Position numbers and translations under genes: made by a program. The notes beneath the pieces are model-generated. The model saw only the letters and a list, made by a program, of their open reading frames with translations. It was not told where the DNA came from and did not search any database. Source: Acetobacter orleanensis (lineage in GTDB: Bacteria > Pseudomonadota > Alphaproteobacteria > Acetobacterales > Acetobacteraceae). Taken from it: DNA of 64,000 nt. The stretch spans positions 119,868-183,867 of the forward strand of contig NZ_LHZV01000064.1 of the NCBI RefSeq assembly GCF_001581005.1. The letters run 5' to 3'. This document shows, piece by piece, positions 1 through 8,653 of this stretch (its first letter is position 1; each line of letters begins with the position of its first letter).

Positions 1-465
1 CGCCGCCATCTGGCGGAAGATGCCGCGCGGGTTATCGCGCGGGCGCGTGCCATGCGCCCCGATATTGGTATCGGCGCGGATGTGATTGCCGGGTTCCCCA
101 CGGAAGATGATGCACTGTTTGAAGAAACGCGCGCCTTTCTGGAAGCGCAGGGCGTGCCGTATCTGCATGTTTTTCCATACAGCGAGCGTCCGGGCACGCC
201 TGCGGCGCGTATGCGGGCCGTGCCGGTGCCCGAGCGCAAGGCGCGGGCGGCTAGCCTGCGTGACGTCGGGGCGGTCGCGGCGGAACGCTATTATCAAAGT
301 CTGCTGGGGCAGACTTTGCGTGTGCTGATGGAAACGCCCACATCCGGGCATAGCGAACAGTTTGCTCCAGTCCGTCTGGCGGACGGTGAGGCGGAAACGG
401 GTGAGATTATCAGTCTGCGGGCTGTGGCGGTGGATGCCGCGGGCCTGCTGGCGGAAAGGGTTTGA
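1..465 (+). CDS. mtaB: MtaB-type tRNA methylthiotransferase (C-terminal part)
   Basis: The reading frame is open from the first base, so the 5' part lies outside the window. What remains (154 codons) is the end of the radical-SAM core and a TRAM-like tail. Near the start is the run RPDIGIGADVIAGFPTE, followed by HVFPYSERPGTPA, both typical of the MiaB/MtaB family, which adds the methylthio group to modified adenosine 37 of tRNAs. The radical-SAM CxxxCxxC cluster would be upstream. MtaB (t6A37) is favoured over MiaB (i6A37) because of the RRHLAEDA-type helix before RPDI; this is inference. The stop is one base from the ftsY start, so the two genes are probably co-transcribed. Confidence 0.85.
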   Translation, partial: RRHLAEDAARVIARARAMRPDIGIGADVIAGFPTEDDALFEETRAFLEAQGVPYLHVFPYSERPGTPAARMRAVPVPERKARAASLRDVGAVAAERYYQSLLGQTLRVLMETPTSGHSEQFAPVRLADGEAETGEIISLRAVAVDAAGLLAERV

Positions 466-466
466 G

Positions 467-1411
467 ATGGCGCTAGGTTTTTTTTCACGCCTTAAGCAAG
501 GGCTGTCCCGCTCAACGCAAAAGCTGGGCGGTGGGCTGACATCGGTTTTCACCAAGCGCAAGCTGGATGATGAGGCGTTGGAAGAACTGGAAGATCTGCT
601 GATTACAGCAGACCTTGGCCCCAGCGTAGCGGAGAGGATTATCGACTCATTCCGCAGAACCCGTTTCGGCACGGAAGTGACGGATGAGGAAATCCGCAGT
701 ACGCTGGCCGATGAAATTGCCAGTGTGCTGGAGCCTGTCGCCATCCCCTTCACGCCGGACCCGGCCCATAAACCGCATGTGGTGCTGGTGGTGGGTGTGA
801 ATGGGGTGGGGAAAACCACCACAATCGGCAAAATGGCGCGCTACTTCACCGATCAGGGCAAAAAAGTCATGATGGTGGCGGGAGACACGTTCCGCGCCGC
901 TGCCGTGGAGCAGTTGCAGGTGTGGGGTGAGCGGACGGGGTGTCCGGTTATTGCCGGTGCGCCGAATGCGGATGCGGCGGGTCTGGCCTTTGAAGGGCTG
1001 AAACGTGCAAAGGCGCAGGATGCTGATCTTCTGTTTGTGGATACGGCGGGCCGTCTGCACAACAAAAGCGCGCTGATGGAAGAGTTGGCCAAAATTATTC
1101 GCGTCATGCGGAAATTTGATGAGACAGCCCCGCATTCCGTCCTTCTGGTGCTGGACGCCACCACCGGGCAGAACGCCATGGAGCAGGTGCGTGTGTTCCG
1201 CGAACTGGTCAATGTGACCGGCCTCGTCGTCACCAAATTGGATGGTTCGGCTCGCGGCGGGATTGTCGTAGCGCTGGCCGATAGTTTCGGCTTGCCGGTG
1301 CATGCCGTGGGTGTGGGCGAGCAGGTGGAAGATCTGCGTGCTTTCTCCGCAAAGGATTTTGCCAAAGGGCTGGTCGGCACGCCGGACGCGGAGGCAGAAG
1401 GCGCATCCTGA
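467..1411 (+). CDS. ftsY: Signal recognition particle receptor FtsY
   Basis: SRP-receptor GTPase that docks ribosome-SRP complexes at the inner membrane for co-translational insertion. The chosen ATG lies one base after the preceding stop and gives 314 residues starting MALGFFSRLKQGL; an upstream extension of the frame only overlaps the previous gene. Visible motifs are the N-domain helix EALEELEDLLITADLG, the P-loop GVNGVGKTTT near residue 110, DTFRAAAVEQL, DTAGRLHN near 190 and TKLDGSARGG near 255. The acidic A domain of E. coli FtsY is essentially absent, leaving a short amphipathic N-terminus for membrane contact, as in many alphaproteobacteria. Confidence 0.96.
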   Translation: MALGFFSRLKQGLSRSTQKLGGGLTSVFTKRKLDDEALEELEDLLITADLGPSVAERIIDSFRRTRFGTEVTDEEIRSTLADEIASVLEPVAIPFTPDPAHKPHVVLVVGVNGVGKTTTIGKMARYFTDQGKKVMMVAGDTFRAAAVEQLQVWGERTGCPVIAGAPNADAAGLAFEGLKRAKAQDADLLFVDTAGRLHNKSALMEELAKIIRVMRKFDETAPHSVLLVLDATTGQNAMEQVRVFRELVNVTGLVVTKLDGSARGGIVVALADSFGLPVHAVGVGEQVEDLRAFSAKDFAKGLVGTPDAEAEGAS

Positions 1412-1544
1412 CGCAGGCGGAATAGTCCCGCTATGCGCTTTTTTTGCATGGGTGACGGATTTTCCGCTCAGTGCTACGGATGCTTCCTTGACAGGATATG
1501 GCAGCGCCGTTAGCAAGCGCCTGCACCCCTCTGGAGTGCGAAGT

Positions 1545-1844
1545 ATGGGTGAAGACAGCGACGAGTCTTTCGCTAGGCGACTGAAAGAGGCGGAACGCCG
1601 CTCCGGTCGGGTAGAGGAAGCCGAAAAAGCCAGTAAAGCGGATAAGGATGAACAGTCCTTGCCAGCTCTGGCGCTCAGAGCCGGGACGGAAATGGTTTCC
1701 GCACTGGTGGTTGGGGTCGCGGTTGGCTGGGGGCTGGACCATTGGTTCCACACCCGCGCCATTTTCACGATCGTCTTCGCACTGATGGGTGGGAGTGCGG
1801 GAGTGCTGAATGTCTGGCGGCTGGTAAAGCCACCGGAGCAGTGA
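1545..1844 (+). CDS. atpI: ATP synthase subunit I (AtpI)
   Basis: Small membrane protein that assists F0 c-ring assembly or Mg2+ handling. The ATG at 1545 gives 99 residues: a charged Glu/Lys-rich N-terminus of about 40 residues, then two hydrophobic helices (about 50-65 and 72-92) with the AtpI-like pattern GVAVGWGLDHWF and GGSAGVLNVWR. The open frame extends upstream to 1302, but that part overlaps ftsY and is not AtpI-like. A GGAG lies about 8 bases before this ATG. It is the first gene of the F0 cluster, 58 bases before atpB. Confidence 0.88.
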   Translation: MGEDSDESFARRLKEAERRSGRVEEAEKASKADKDEQSLPALALRAGTEMVSALVVGVAVGWGLDHWFHTRAIFTIVFALMGGSAGVLNVWRLVKPPEQ

Positions 1845-1902
1845 GTTGGAAAGCTGAAGGTCCGGCAGGATAGTCCGGGCACAGTGGAGTGGGAGAACGG
1901 TT

Positions 1903-2652
1903 TTGGCGGGCGGTTCCAGTATCGACGTACTTGGTCAGTTCGAGCTTCATCCCGTTCTTGGCGGGCTTGGTGAGGCACTGCGCTTCAGTCAGTCACCTCT
2001 CTACATGATCATGGCTGCGTGCCTTGTTCTGGCTTTCCTGTATTTCGGTATGCGTCCTGCCGCTGTAGTGCCGGGGCGTTTTCAGGCTGCCGCCGAGGTG
2101 TGCTACGAATTTATTCACAGCATGGCGGTTGATACGATCGGGCCGGAAGGCACAGCGTTTTTCCCGTTTATCTTCACGCTGTTCTTCTTCATTCTGGCGG
2201 GGAACTATATCGGCCTGCTGCCTTTCTCTTTCACTTTTACCAGTCATATTGCAGTAACGCTGGCTCTTGCGGTCATGGTTTTCCTGCTGACGGTCATCGT
2301 GTCGCTCAAGGTGCAGGGCTTCCGCTTTTTCGCGCACTTCATGCCGGCAGGGGCCAGCATGTTCCTCGCGCCGCTGCTGATCCCGATTGAGATCCTGTCC
2401 TTTCTCTCTCGCCCCGTGAGCCTGTCCATCCGACTGTTTGCAAATATGGTCGCCGGACACGTCATGTTCGAAATTTTCGCAAGCTTTGTCATCATGCTCG
2501 CCGGCTTTGGCGTCGTGGGTGATGTGTTTGCGATAGGGCCTATTGCCATTAACGTGGCGCTGGTGGCTCTTGAGTTGCTTGTTGGTGTGCTGCAGGCCTA
2601 TGTGTTTGCCATTCTGACGTGCATCTACCTGCGGGAGGCCGTGGCTCACTGA
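1903..2652 (+). CDS. atpB: F0F1 ATP synthase subunit a
   Basis: Proton-channel subunit of the membrane F0 sector. Translation starts at TTG 1903, preceded by a GGAGTGGGAGA ribosome site; no ATG start fits the family length. The 249-residue protein has five to six membrane segments and the diagnostic SLSIRLFANMVAGH helix. Arg177 in it corresponds to the essential Arg210 of E. coli subunit a, which faces the c-ring carboxylate. The C-terminal helix ends QAYVFAILTCIYLREA, as in other alphaproteobacteria. Lies between atpI and atpE in the operon. Confidence 0.97.
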   Translation: MAGGSSIDVLGQFELHPVLGGLGEALRFSQSPLYMIMAACLVLAFLYFGMRPAAVVPGRFQAAAEVCYEFIHSMAVDTIGPEGTAFFPFIFTLFFFILAGNYIGLLPFSFTFTSHIAVTLALAVMVFLLTVIVSLKVQGFRFFAHFMPAGASMFLAPLLIPIEILSFLSRPVSLSIRLFANMVAGHVMFEIFASFVIMLAGFGVVGDVFAIGPIAINVALVALELLVGVLQAYVFAILTCIYLREAVAH

Positions 2653-2705
2653 GCTGCTTTGCCCGTTTCGTTTGAACTGTACTTTTTAACAAGGAAGTGA
2701 CTGAT

Positions 2706-2930
2706 ATGGACATCGCTGCAGCCCGGGAAATCGGTGCAGGTATCGCCGTGATCGCCCTCGCCGGCGTTGGTATCGGCCTCGGCAACATCTTTTCAACGCT
2801 GGTGAGCAGCATTGCTCGTAACCCGGCTTCTCGTCCGCATGTGTTCGGTCTGGGCATGCTGGGCTTCGCGCTGACAGAAGCTATCGCGCTGTTCGCGCTT
2901 CTCATCGCGTTCCTGATCCTGTTCGTCTAA
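2706..2930 (+). CDS. atpE: F0F1 ATP synthase subunit c
   Basis: Rotor-ring proteolipid. The ATG at 2706 is chosen over the in-frame GTG at 2697 because AAGGAAG ends 8 bases before it; the product is then 74 residues, the usual size. It is a two-helix hairpin with the glycine-rich first helix [10 protein letters not shown], the polar loop ARNP near residues 37-40 that contacts F1, and Glu58 in [11 protein letters not shown] as the proton-carrying carboxylate. No Na+-binding signature is evident, so H+ coupling is expected. Confidence 0.97.
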   Translation: MDIAAAREIGAGIAVIALAGVGIGLGNIFSTLVSSIARNPASRPHVFGLGMLGFALTEAIALFALLIAFLILFV

Positions 2931-2960
2931 TAAAACGGTAGGAAAAGGGAGGCTTTACCT

Positions 2961-3560
2961 GTGGGTGTCATGATGAAGATTGTCCGTGCCGGTTTACTCG
3001 CTACGGTATCCGGCGTGTCTCTTCTGGTAATGGCTGCACCTGGTGCACACGCCGCAGGGATGCCTCAGCTTGATTTTCACAACCCTCTGGTGACCGGTCA
3101 GGTCATCTGGGGGGGTGTGATCTTCCTTGGCTTTTATCTGGTATTGAGCCAGATCATGCTGCCGCGCGTTGGGCGGGTTCTGGAAGACCGGAGCAAGCGC
3201 ATCTCGGGTGATCTCGATGTTGCACGCTCTGCCAAGCAGGATGCGGACAAAGCTGTGGCGGAACTCCAGCAGGCGCGTAAAGACGCCATGGCTGAAGCTC
3301 AGGCCAATCTGCAGAAAACGCTGGATGCTGAACAGCAGGCGGCGGATAAAAAGCTGGCGGACATCAACGCCCGTCTTTCAGCTGAAATTGCCGATGCTGA
3401 AAAACGTATTGCTGCCGAAAAAGCTCAGGCTTTCGGTACGCTCAAAGAAATTGCCGCGGATACCACCCAGGCGCTTGTAAGCCGCCTGACAGGTGTCACG
3501 CCCGACGCCCAGCTTGTGGCGCAGAAGGTTGACGGCGCGATCGCGCACCAGAATATCTGA
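2961..3560 (+). CDS. atpX: F0F1 ATP synthase subunit b' (signal-like N-terminus)
   Basis: One of two b-type peripheral-stalk subunits, as usual in photosynthetic and other alphaproteobacteria. The start is GTG 2961, preceded by AGGGAGG at a good distance; ATGs at 2970 and 2973 are alternatives. The 199 residues begin with a hydrophobic segment ending APGAHAAG, which resembles a signal peptide, then a membrane helix (about 48-68) with PRVGRVLEDR after it, then a long Ala/Lys/Glu coiled coil with many Gln. It pairs with the following gene, the canonical b subunit. The gene symbol differs between genomes (atpF', atpG, atpX). Confidence 0.93.
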   Translation: MGVMMKIVRAGLLATVSGVSLLVMAAPGAHAAGMPQLDFHNPLVTGQVIWGGVIFLGFYLVLSQIMLPRVGRVLEDRSKRISGDLDVARSAKQDADKAVAELQQARKDAMAEAQANLQKTLDAEQQAADKKLADINARLSAEIADAEKRIAAEKAQAFGTLKEIAADTTQALVSRLTGVTPDAQLVAQKVDGAIAHQNI

Positions 3561-3584
3561 CCGGCTCCGGGAGAATTTATAGTC

Positions 3585-4088
3585 ATGTCTGGCATTTTTC
3601 ACGAAGCAGGTTTCTGGGTCGCTGTTTCTTTTGTTCTGTTCTTCGTCTTCTTTGGCCGTAAGGTCTGGGCGCCGATCACAACCATTCTGGACAGCCGCGC
3701 AGCGCGTATCCGGCATGAGTTGGACGAATCCGCTCAGTTGCGCCGGGAAGCCGAGCAGATGCTGGAAGATGCCACGCGTGAGCGTGAGCAGGCGCTGGTT
3801 GAAGCCAAAACCATGGTTGAACAGTCTCTGCATCATGCGGCCGTGTTGGCTGAAAAAGCCCGTGCGGAAGCAGAAGCTGCTGTAGAGCGCCACGAGCAGA
3901 TGGCGCGTGACCGGATTGCTGCTGTAGAACGCGCGGCCATCAAGGAAGTGCGTCAGGCTGCGGTTGATGTGGCGATTGAAGCCGCGCGCGGTGTTCTGGG
4001 TCAGTCTCTCGACCAGCAGAAAGCCGAAGCACTGGTTGATCAGGCTATTGCGAACCTGCCGACCGCGCTCGCACGTCGTGCAGCCTGA
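3585..4088 (+). CDS. atpF: F0F1 ATP synthase subunit b
   Basis: Peripheral-stalk subunit linking F0 to the F1 head. ATG 3585 follows a CGGGAGAA site. The 167-residue protein has one N-terminal membrane helix (about 8-25, rich in Phe and Val), the family motif KVWAPITTILDSRAARI, and an almost wholly helical charged tail that would dimerise with b'. It closes the F0 operon 24 bases after b'. The F1 genes (atpHAGDC) are not in this window, the usual split in alphaproteobacteria. Confidence 0.95.
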   Translation: MSGIFHEAGFWVAVSFVLFFVFFGRKVWAPITTILDSRAARIRHELDESAQLRREAEQMLEDATREREQALVEAKTMVEQSLHHAAVLAEKARAEAEAAVERHEQMARDRIAAVERAAIKEVRQAAVDVAIEAARGVLGQSLDQQKAEALVDQAIANLPTALARRAA

Positions 4089-4113
4089 TCGCTCGTTTGC
4101 TGATTGATCTGGC

Positions 4114-4869
4114 TTGAACGCGCGCTCTTCTTCCCGGAATGCTGTCACTCCGGTTCTGAGTATCGTTATTGCCGTTCTGGATGAACGGGATAATCTCCCG
4201 TTTGTCTGTCAGGAACTGGCGGAGGCTCTCGAGCACCTGCCGGAAACTGAAGTTGTTTTTGTGGATGATGGCAGCCGGGATAATACCGTGGCCGTCCTCC
4301 AGAAAATGCGGGCCGAAGTTTTGCCCGGCCTGCGTGTTCTCTCCCATGATCATTGCTGTGGAAAATCCGCCGCTTTGCGCACCGGTATTACAGCCGCGCG
4401 TGGTGAATGGATTGCAACCATTGATGGTGATGGTCAGGATGACCCGCGTGAGCTGATTGATCTGCTCCGGCTGGCCCGTTCCGCCAACGGCACACCACCG
4501 CTGGTGGTGGGTGTCCGTAGGAAGCGGAAAGATGGTTGGTCCCGCCGGTTTGCTACCCGGTTTGCCAATGGTCTGCGCCGCCGCCTGCTGCGGGATGACT
4601 GCCCGGATACGGGCGCGCCTATCAAACTTTTCCAGCGGGAAGCGTTTTTGAAGCTGCCTCAGTTTGAGGGGCTGCACCGCTTCCTGCCTGCGCTGCTTGC
4701 GTCTTATGGCGTGCCGCTGCTGTGCCATCCGGTCAAGCATCGCCCCCGCCTGCATGGCCAGTCCAAATATACCAATTTCAACCGTGCGCTCGTGGGTATC
4801 CGCGATCTGCTGGGTGTCATCTGGCTGCGGAACCGTACCCGCCTGCCGCGTTCGGTTCGCGAATGCTAA
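4114..4869 (+). CDS. Family 2 glycosyltransferase, DPM1/GtrB-like
   Basis: Likely transfers a sugar from a nucleotide sugar to a polyprenyl phosphate on the cytoplasmic face. The protein has the GT2 start VLSIVIAVLDERDNL, then VVFVDDGSRDNT, the metal-binding DGDGQDDP near residue 107, and HGQSKYTNF near 213, the pattern of DPM1/ArnC/GtrB enzymes. Unlike GtrB and ArnC it has no clear pair of C-terminal membrane helices. The only start that keeps the conserved N-terminus is TTG 4114, with a weak ribosome site. It overlaps the next gene by 7 bases; that gene is an ArnT-like transferase that uses polyprenyl-phosphate sugars, so the pair probably makes and then uses the same donor. The lipid and sugar are not known. 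Confidence 0.86.
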   Translation: MNARSSSRNAVTPVLSIVIAVLDERDNLPFVCQELAEALEHLPETEVVFVDDGSRDNTVAVLQKMRAEVLPGLRVLSHDHCCGKSAALRTGITAARGEWIATIDGDGQDDPRELIDLLRLARSANGTPPLVVGVRRKRKDGWSRRFATRFANGLRRRLLRDDCPDTGAPIKLFQREAFLKLPQFEGLHRFLPALLASYGVPLLCHPVKHRPRLHGQSKYTNFNRALVGIRDLLGVIWLRNRTRLPRSVREC

Positions 4870-6542
4870 CTCCACGCTGGGGGCAGCGAAGCCTGTCCGG
4901 GCGTGCGCTGGCTTTGCTCGGTTTATTCGCGTTTTTCCTGTTTCTGCCCGGCCGGGCCTCCACCCCTCCGTTTGACCGTGATGAGCCGCGCTATATGGAA
5001 GCGACGGCCCAGATGCTGGAGAGCGGCAATTTTGTGGATGTCCGCTTTCAGGACAAGCCCCGCTATCTGCAACCCGCCGGAATTTACTGGCTGGAAGCGG
5101 CTTCCGTTGCCGCGACCGGCACGCTGAAAAGCCGCGCCGTGTGGGCCTACCGTCTGCCATCCCTGCTGGCGATGACAGCCTCTGTCGTGCTCACTGCTTG
5201 GATGGCGTCCGTCCTGTTTGGCGCGACTGCCGGGTTGGGGGCGGGGATGTTGCTGATGGTTTCTGTGCTGGTGACGGCAGAAAACCGGATGGGCACCATT
5301 GATTCCACCCTGCTGCTTACCGTTCTGCTCGCGCAAGCTGGCCTGTTACGGGCGCTGTGCGACCGTGAGGCGGGACGTGTCACACCTGTTAAGACGGCTC
5401 TGCTCTATTGGGGTGCTATCGGGTGCGGGCTGATGCTGAAGGGGCCGGTTATTCTCATTCCGTCTCTGGCAACCCCCCTCTGTCTTGCGGCTGTGGAACG
5501 GAATTTCAGTCTATGGCGCAGGCTCCGGCCTGTGTGGGGCTGGCTGGTGTCGCTCGCTATTCTGCTGCCGTGGTGCGTGGCGATTGGTGTGGTGAGCCAC
5601 GGCGAGTTTTTCCGTCGTGCCGTGGGGACCAATTTTCTGGGTAAGGTCGCATCTGGCCAGCAGGCGCATGGTTTACCGCCCGGTTATCATCTGCTGGTTT
5701 TTCTCATCGCTTTCTGGCCGGGCTCTTTTTTCGCGGCGGCGGCGTTGCCTGCTGTCTGGAAAAATCGGGCACTTCTGCCCGTAAAATATCTGCTGTGCTG
5801 GATTATCCCGCATTGGGTGGTGTTTGAGGCGATTGCGACCAAACTCCCACATTACGTCCTGCCCACTTATCCGGCGATTGCCATCCTGACAGCGGGCATG
5901 CTTGCGCAGGGTTCCCCGGTCTGGGCTGGCTGGCCACGAGCCCTCTGGGCGCGCTTTGGGTTGGGGGTTTATGGCGTGTTGTGGGCCGTTGCCGGCGTTG
6001 CGCTGGCACTGGCAGGCCCCTTGCTGCTGTGGAAGCTGGAGCACGTCGTCTCCCCTGCTGCTCTCATTCTCACGGCGGGTAGCCTACCGCTGCTTGGGCT
6101 TTCCATATTTTTTATCTGGCGTTCGGAACTGCGTAAGGCTCTGTTGACGAGTGCCGCCTGCGCGATGCTGCTTTATACCGGGCTGTTTCTGGTTGTCGTG
6201 CCGCGCCTGCAAAGCATTTGGCTGGCACCGCGCCTGACAGCGCTGGCCCAGTCTCATCACCCTTGCGCCGAGATGGACGTCTCTTCGGTGTCCTTTTCAG
6301 AACCCAGTCTTGTGTTCCTGATGGGCGGTAAAGTGCATCTGGAAGGGCCGGAAGATGCAGCCCGCCGGATGCTAGGCAATGAATCCTGCGCTGTGGCTCT
6401 GGTTGATGTGCAGAAGAGCGAGGCTTTCTTAGCCTCTCTTGGCCCGGCCCGTAGCCGTGTGCGAACCTATGGATCTGTCACCGGCGTCAATTATTCCAAC
6501 GGGCACCATCTGACAATCAGCCTGTATGGTTTTGGTCAATAA
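4863..6542 (+). CDS. ArnT-like membrane glycosyltransferase (GT39 family)
   Basis: Polytopic transferase of the ArnT/PMT class, which moves a sugar from an undecaprenyl-phosphate donor to a periplasmic acceptor. The ATG at 4863, overlapping the stop of the previous gene, gives 559 residues. Just after the first helix is the catalytic-type motif FDRDEPRYMEA, followed by VRFQDKPRYLQPAGIYWLE, matching the conserved DE-R-Y and the E/DKPP-YYW-like blocks of ArnT. About ten further hydrophobic helices follow, with a periplasmic C-terminal domain of about 100 residues containing two Cys. Acceptor (lipid A, hopanoid or protein) not predictable. Its coupling to the upstream GT2 supports a polyprenyl-linked pathway. 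Confidence 0.85.
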   Translation: MLTPRWGQRSLSGRALALLGLFAFFLFLPGRASTPPFDRDEPRYMEATAQMLESGNFVDVRFQDKPRYLQPAGIYWLEAASVAATGTLKSRAVWAYRLPSLLAMTASVVLTAWMASVLFGATAGLGAGMLLMVSVLVTAENRMGTIDSTLLLTVLLAQAGLLRALCDREAGRVTPVKTALLYWGAIGCGLMLKGPVILIPSLATPLCLAAVERNFSLWRRLRPVWGWLVSLAILLPWCVAIGVVSHGEFFRRAVGTNFLGKVASGQQAHGLPPGYHLLVFLIAFWPGSFFAAAALPAVWKNRALLPVKYLLCWIIPHWVVFEAIATKLPHYVLPTYPAIAILTAGMLAQGSPVWAGWPRALWARFGLGVYGVLWAVAGVALALAGPLLLWKLEHVVSPAALILTAGSLPLLGLSIFFIWRSELRKALLTSAACAMLLYTGLFLVVVPRLQSIWLAPRLTALAQSHHPCAEMDVSSVSFSEPSLVFLMGGKVHLEGPEDAARRMLGNESCAVALVDVQKSEAFLASLGPARSRVRTYGSVTGVNYSNGHHLTISLYGFGQ

Positions 6543-6833
6543 AAAGACGGCTTCAAAAAGATCATTGTTTGTAGACTATCCGGCCAGTAAGACGGTTTCT
6601 TCTTTTCCGGGGCGAAGAGACGCCATTTTTCTTTTTAAAGATGCCACTATAACCGGCTATTTCAAAATTTCGTAGTTGAGGGCAGACAGGGGCTTCTGGT
6701 GTTGAACAGGCGGCTTTGAGTTCTGACCCTGTGGCATTGGGACAAACAGGCCTCGTCGTCAGGCATAAAAGCTCCGCCAGATTGATCTGGGCGATTTTTA
6801 GAACGGTCTTTCAAATATCTGGATACGGACTCT
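6543..6833. other. Intergenic stretch, AT-richer, no gene recognised
   Basis: This stretch follows the ArnT-like gene. I see no convincing ORF, no hairpin plus T-tract terminator and no tRNA. Base composition is visibly richer in A and T than in the genes before it and continues so into the next gene, so it probably belongs with that gene as its 5' region. Confidence 0.4.
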
Positions 6834-8243
6834 ATGGTGCAGGCGTTTTCATATCTGACAAAATTCTATGATCCGTTTTCAGGCGCCCTGAAATCCAGAG
6901 AGCAAGTCAGTGCTCTTTTTCAGGGATTTGGCATTTTTCTGGCTGTCATTCTGCTTTTTCTGACAACGTCAGGTGCCGTACAGACCATCTATTTTGAGCA
7001 TGATGACTGGCCTTTTATGACCAGACTGCTGCCAGACATGGCGTCTTACACCTCGCCTTGGGACAAAACGCTGTTTGAAGGGCGGTGGGTAAACTGGTTC
7101 TGGTCTCTTGAGGCGCGGGCTTTGCCTGCCAGATTTTTATATTGCCTTTATATGCTCGGATATGGCCTGTTTTGCTGGCTTACTGCCTGTCTGCTGGTTT
7201 CAAAAATTTCCTACAGAATACTCCTTGCGTTCCTGCTGTTTTTTTCAGTTCCGTTTTCCATCCTCTCCCTTTGGCCCGCCACGTTGACGCCTATGGTGTG
7301 GCTGTCTGCCCTGTTCATATTTTCAGTTTTAACGCTGGGATTTAATTTCTTTCTCTTTTCACTTTATAATATTCTCATATTTCTAAGCTATTCACCCATG
7401 ATTTCGTCAGTAACGCTTCTTGTTCTGGCAGTTTTTCCATTTTTCTGTCTGGAAATAGTCCTGTTTTACGGGCTGTCCTATCTTGCGGGTATTTTCACAA
7501 GCTTTTCTCTCAATAAGATTTTTCATGGGACATTTGGAATTGTTTTGGAAGGCTGGCGTCATCCGCATCCTCTCCATGGTCTGAGCGACCTCAAGATCAA
7601 TAGCGTAAAAGTTTTCCAGTTCTGGCTTGAATCCCTCCAGACTTACGAAATGGAATTCGCCATTTCGTTTTTGCTCATTATTTCCGCTTTTTATTTCAAT
7701 AGAAAAACGGTCATTCAATTCATTCTTGGCGTAGGCCTTGTTTTTCTGTGTGAGTCGCTGCTTCAGGTCTTTTCGGGGGCCGATAGTCCCGTCAGGTCAA
7801 CGTACTGGATATGGTGCTTCTTTATTGGCTCCTTCGCTCTTTTCATCAGAACGGTTGAGCCTGACAGCAGACTGAAAGGGTGTGTTGTTCTTGCCGGGGC
7901 TTTGCCCATTCTGTGTAGCGGTGGTCTGCTCTGGTTTAAGACGATTCAGGGGTACGCGAAGGTTTCGCACTATGAATCTTATCTCAGGAACCGGATTGTA
8001 TCGACTGGGGCGACCACGGTGTATGTGTGCGGCGATGTACAGACTGTGCCAGCGTTGAAATATCAGGCCTATCGCGCGGTGCGCTTAGCGATGTGGAAGC
8101 TGTATGCCATTAACCTGCGCCCCGGCCCGGATGCCGTGTGCAGCGCGGTTGCTTCCTCACCGTGGACGGATATTCAACTCATGCCGGACCATTCTGCGGT
8201 TGTGCGCTTTCCCGCTGGAACATTGGATACGGCGGCGTTCTGA
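6834..8243 (+). CDS. Polytopic membrane protein, possibly GtrII-type glucosyltransferase
   Basis: A 469-residue protein with about ten hydrophobic helices. After the first helix comes an extracytoplasmic loop with EHDDWPF near residue 55 and, about 30 residues later, FEGRWVNWFW. The DD...GR pattern is that of the Glucos_trans_II family (serotype-converting GtrII-like enzymes); I infer this from the pattern only. The C-terminal 90 residues are periplasmic, with three Cys. The codons are much richer in A and T (Phe TTT, Leu TTT/TTC-rich helices) than those of neighbours, suggesting acquisition by transfer. A GtrB-like GT2 lies two genes upstream. An unrelated membrane protein of the O-antigen ligase or polymerase type is the alternative. 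Confidence 0.55.
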   Translation: MVQAFSYLTKFYDPFSGALKSREQVSALFQGFGIFLAVILLFLTTSGAVQTIYFEHDDWPFMTRLLPDMASYTSPWDKTLFEGRWVNWFWSLEARALPARFLYCLYMLGYGLFCWLTACLLVSKISYRILLAFLLFFSVPFSILSLWPATLTPMVWLSALFIFSVLTLGFNFFLFSLYNILIFLSYSPMISSVTLLVLAVFPFFCLEIVLFYGLSYLAGIFTSFSLNKIFHGTFGIVLEGWRHPHPLHGLSDLKINSVKVFQFWLESLQTYEMEFAISFLLIISAFYFNRKTVIQFILGVGLVFLCESLLQVFSGADSPVRSTYWIWCFFIGSFALFIRTVEPDSRLKGCVVLAGALPILCSGGLLWFKTIQGYAKVSHYESYLRNRIVSTGATTVYVCGDVQTVPALKYQAYRAVRLAMWKLYAINLRPGPDAVCSAVASSPWTDIQLMPDHSAVVRFPAGTLDTAAF

Positions 8244-8407
8244 GCCCACGTTTCCGGGGTTTGTACGGGCTCAATGCGGGGGGATTTTTCCCCCTATGCC
8301 GACAATGCCTGATCCCGGACGATACCTTGCGGTCTGGCGTAAATGCGTAAGGAGGCCCTGCATTCTTTGCGAGAGATAACTGTAATTTATTGTCGGGAGA
8401 CTGAAAG

Positions 8408-8483
8408 TGGTGCCCGCTGGCGGATTCGAACCACCGGCCCCATCATTACGAATGACGTGCTCTACCAACTGAGCTAAGCGGGC
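8408..8483 (-). tRNA. tRNA-Thr (CGT anticodon)
   Basis: Read on the minus strand: acceptor GCCCGCT pairs with AGCGGGC, D-arm AGCTCAGTTGGTAGAGC, anticodon stem CGTCA/TGATG with loop TTCGTAA, T-arm GGTTCGAATCC, discriminator A and an encoded CCA. The anticodon CGT reads ACG threonine codons. 76 nt. Confidence 0.97.
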
Positions 8484-8653
8484 ATACTCACTTTCGAGGG
8501 GCTGGGTATCATAGCAGTTCAGGAAACGCAACGGGGGCGGGCGCGGAAATCAGAAGATATTTGCAGCCCGACGCACCCTGTGCGGACCCCGCATGGCTGC
8601 AATCTTATGGCATAGCTATTACGTTCAGGGGGTTTTCGTTCTAAGGTCACATC

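Noticed and set aside
8270..8300. GGGGGG/CCCCC hairpin downstream of the putative GtrII-like gene
   Set aside because: Stem is short and lacks a T-tract, so not called as a terminator.
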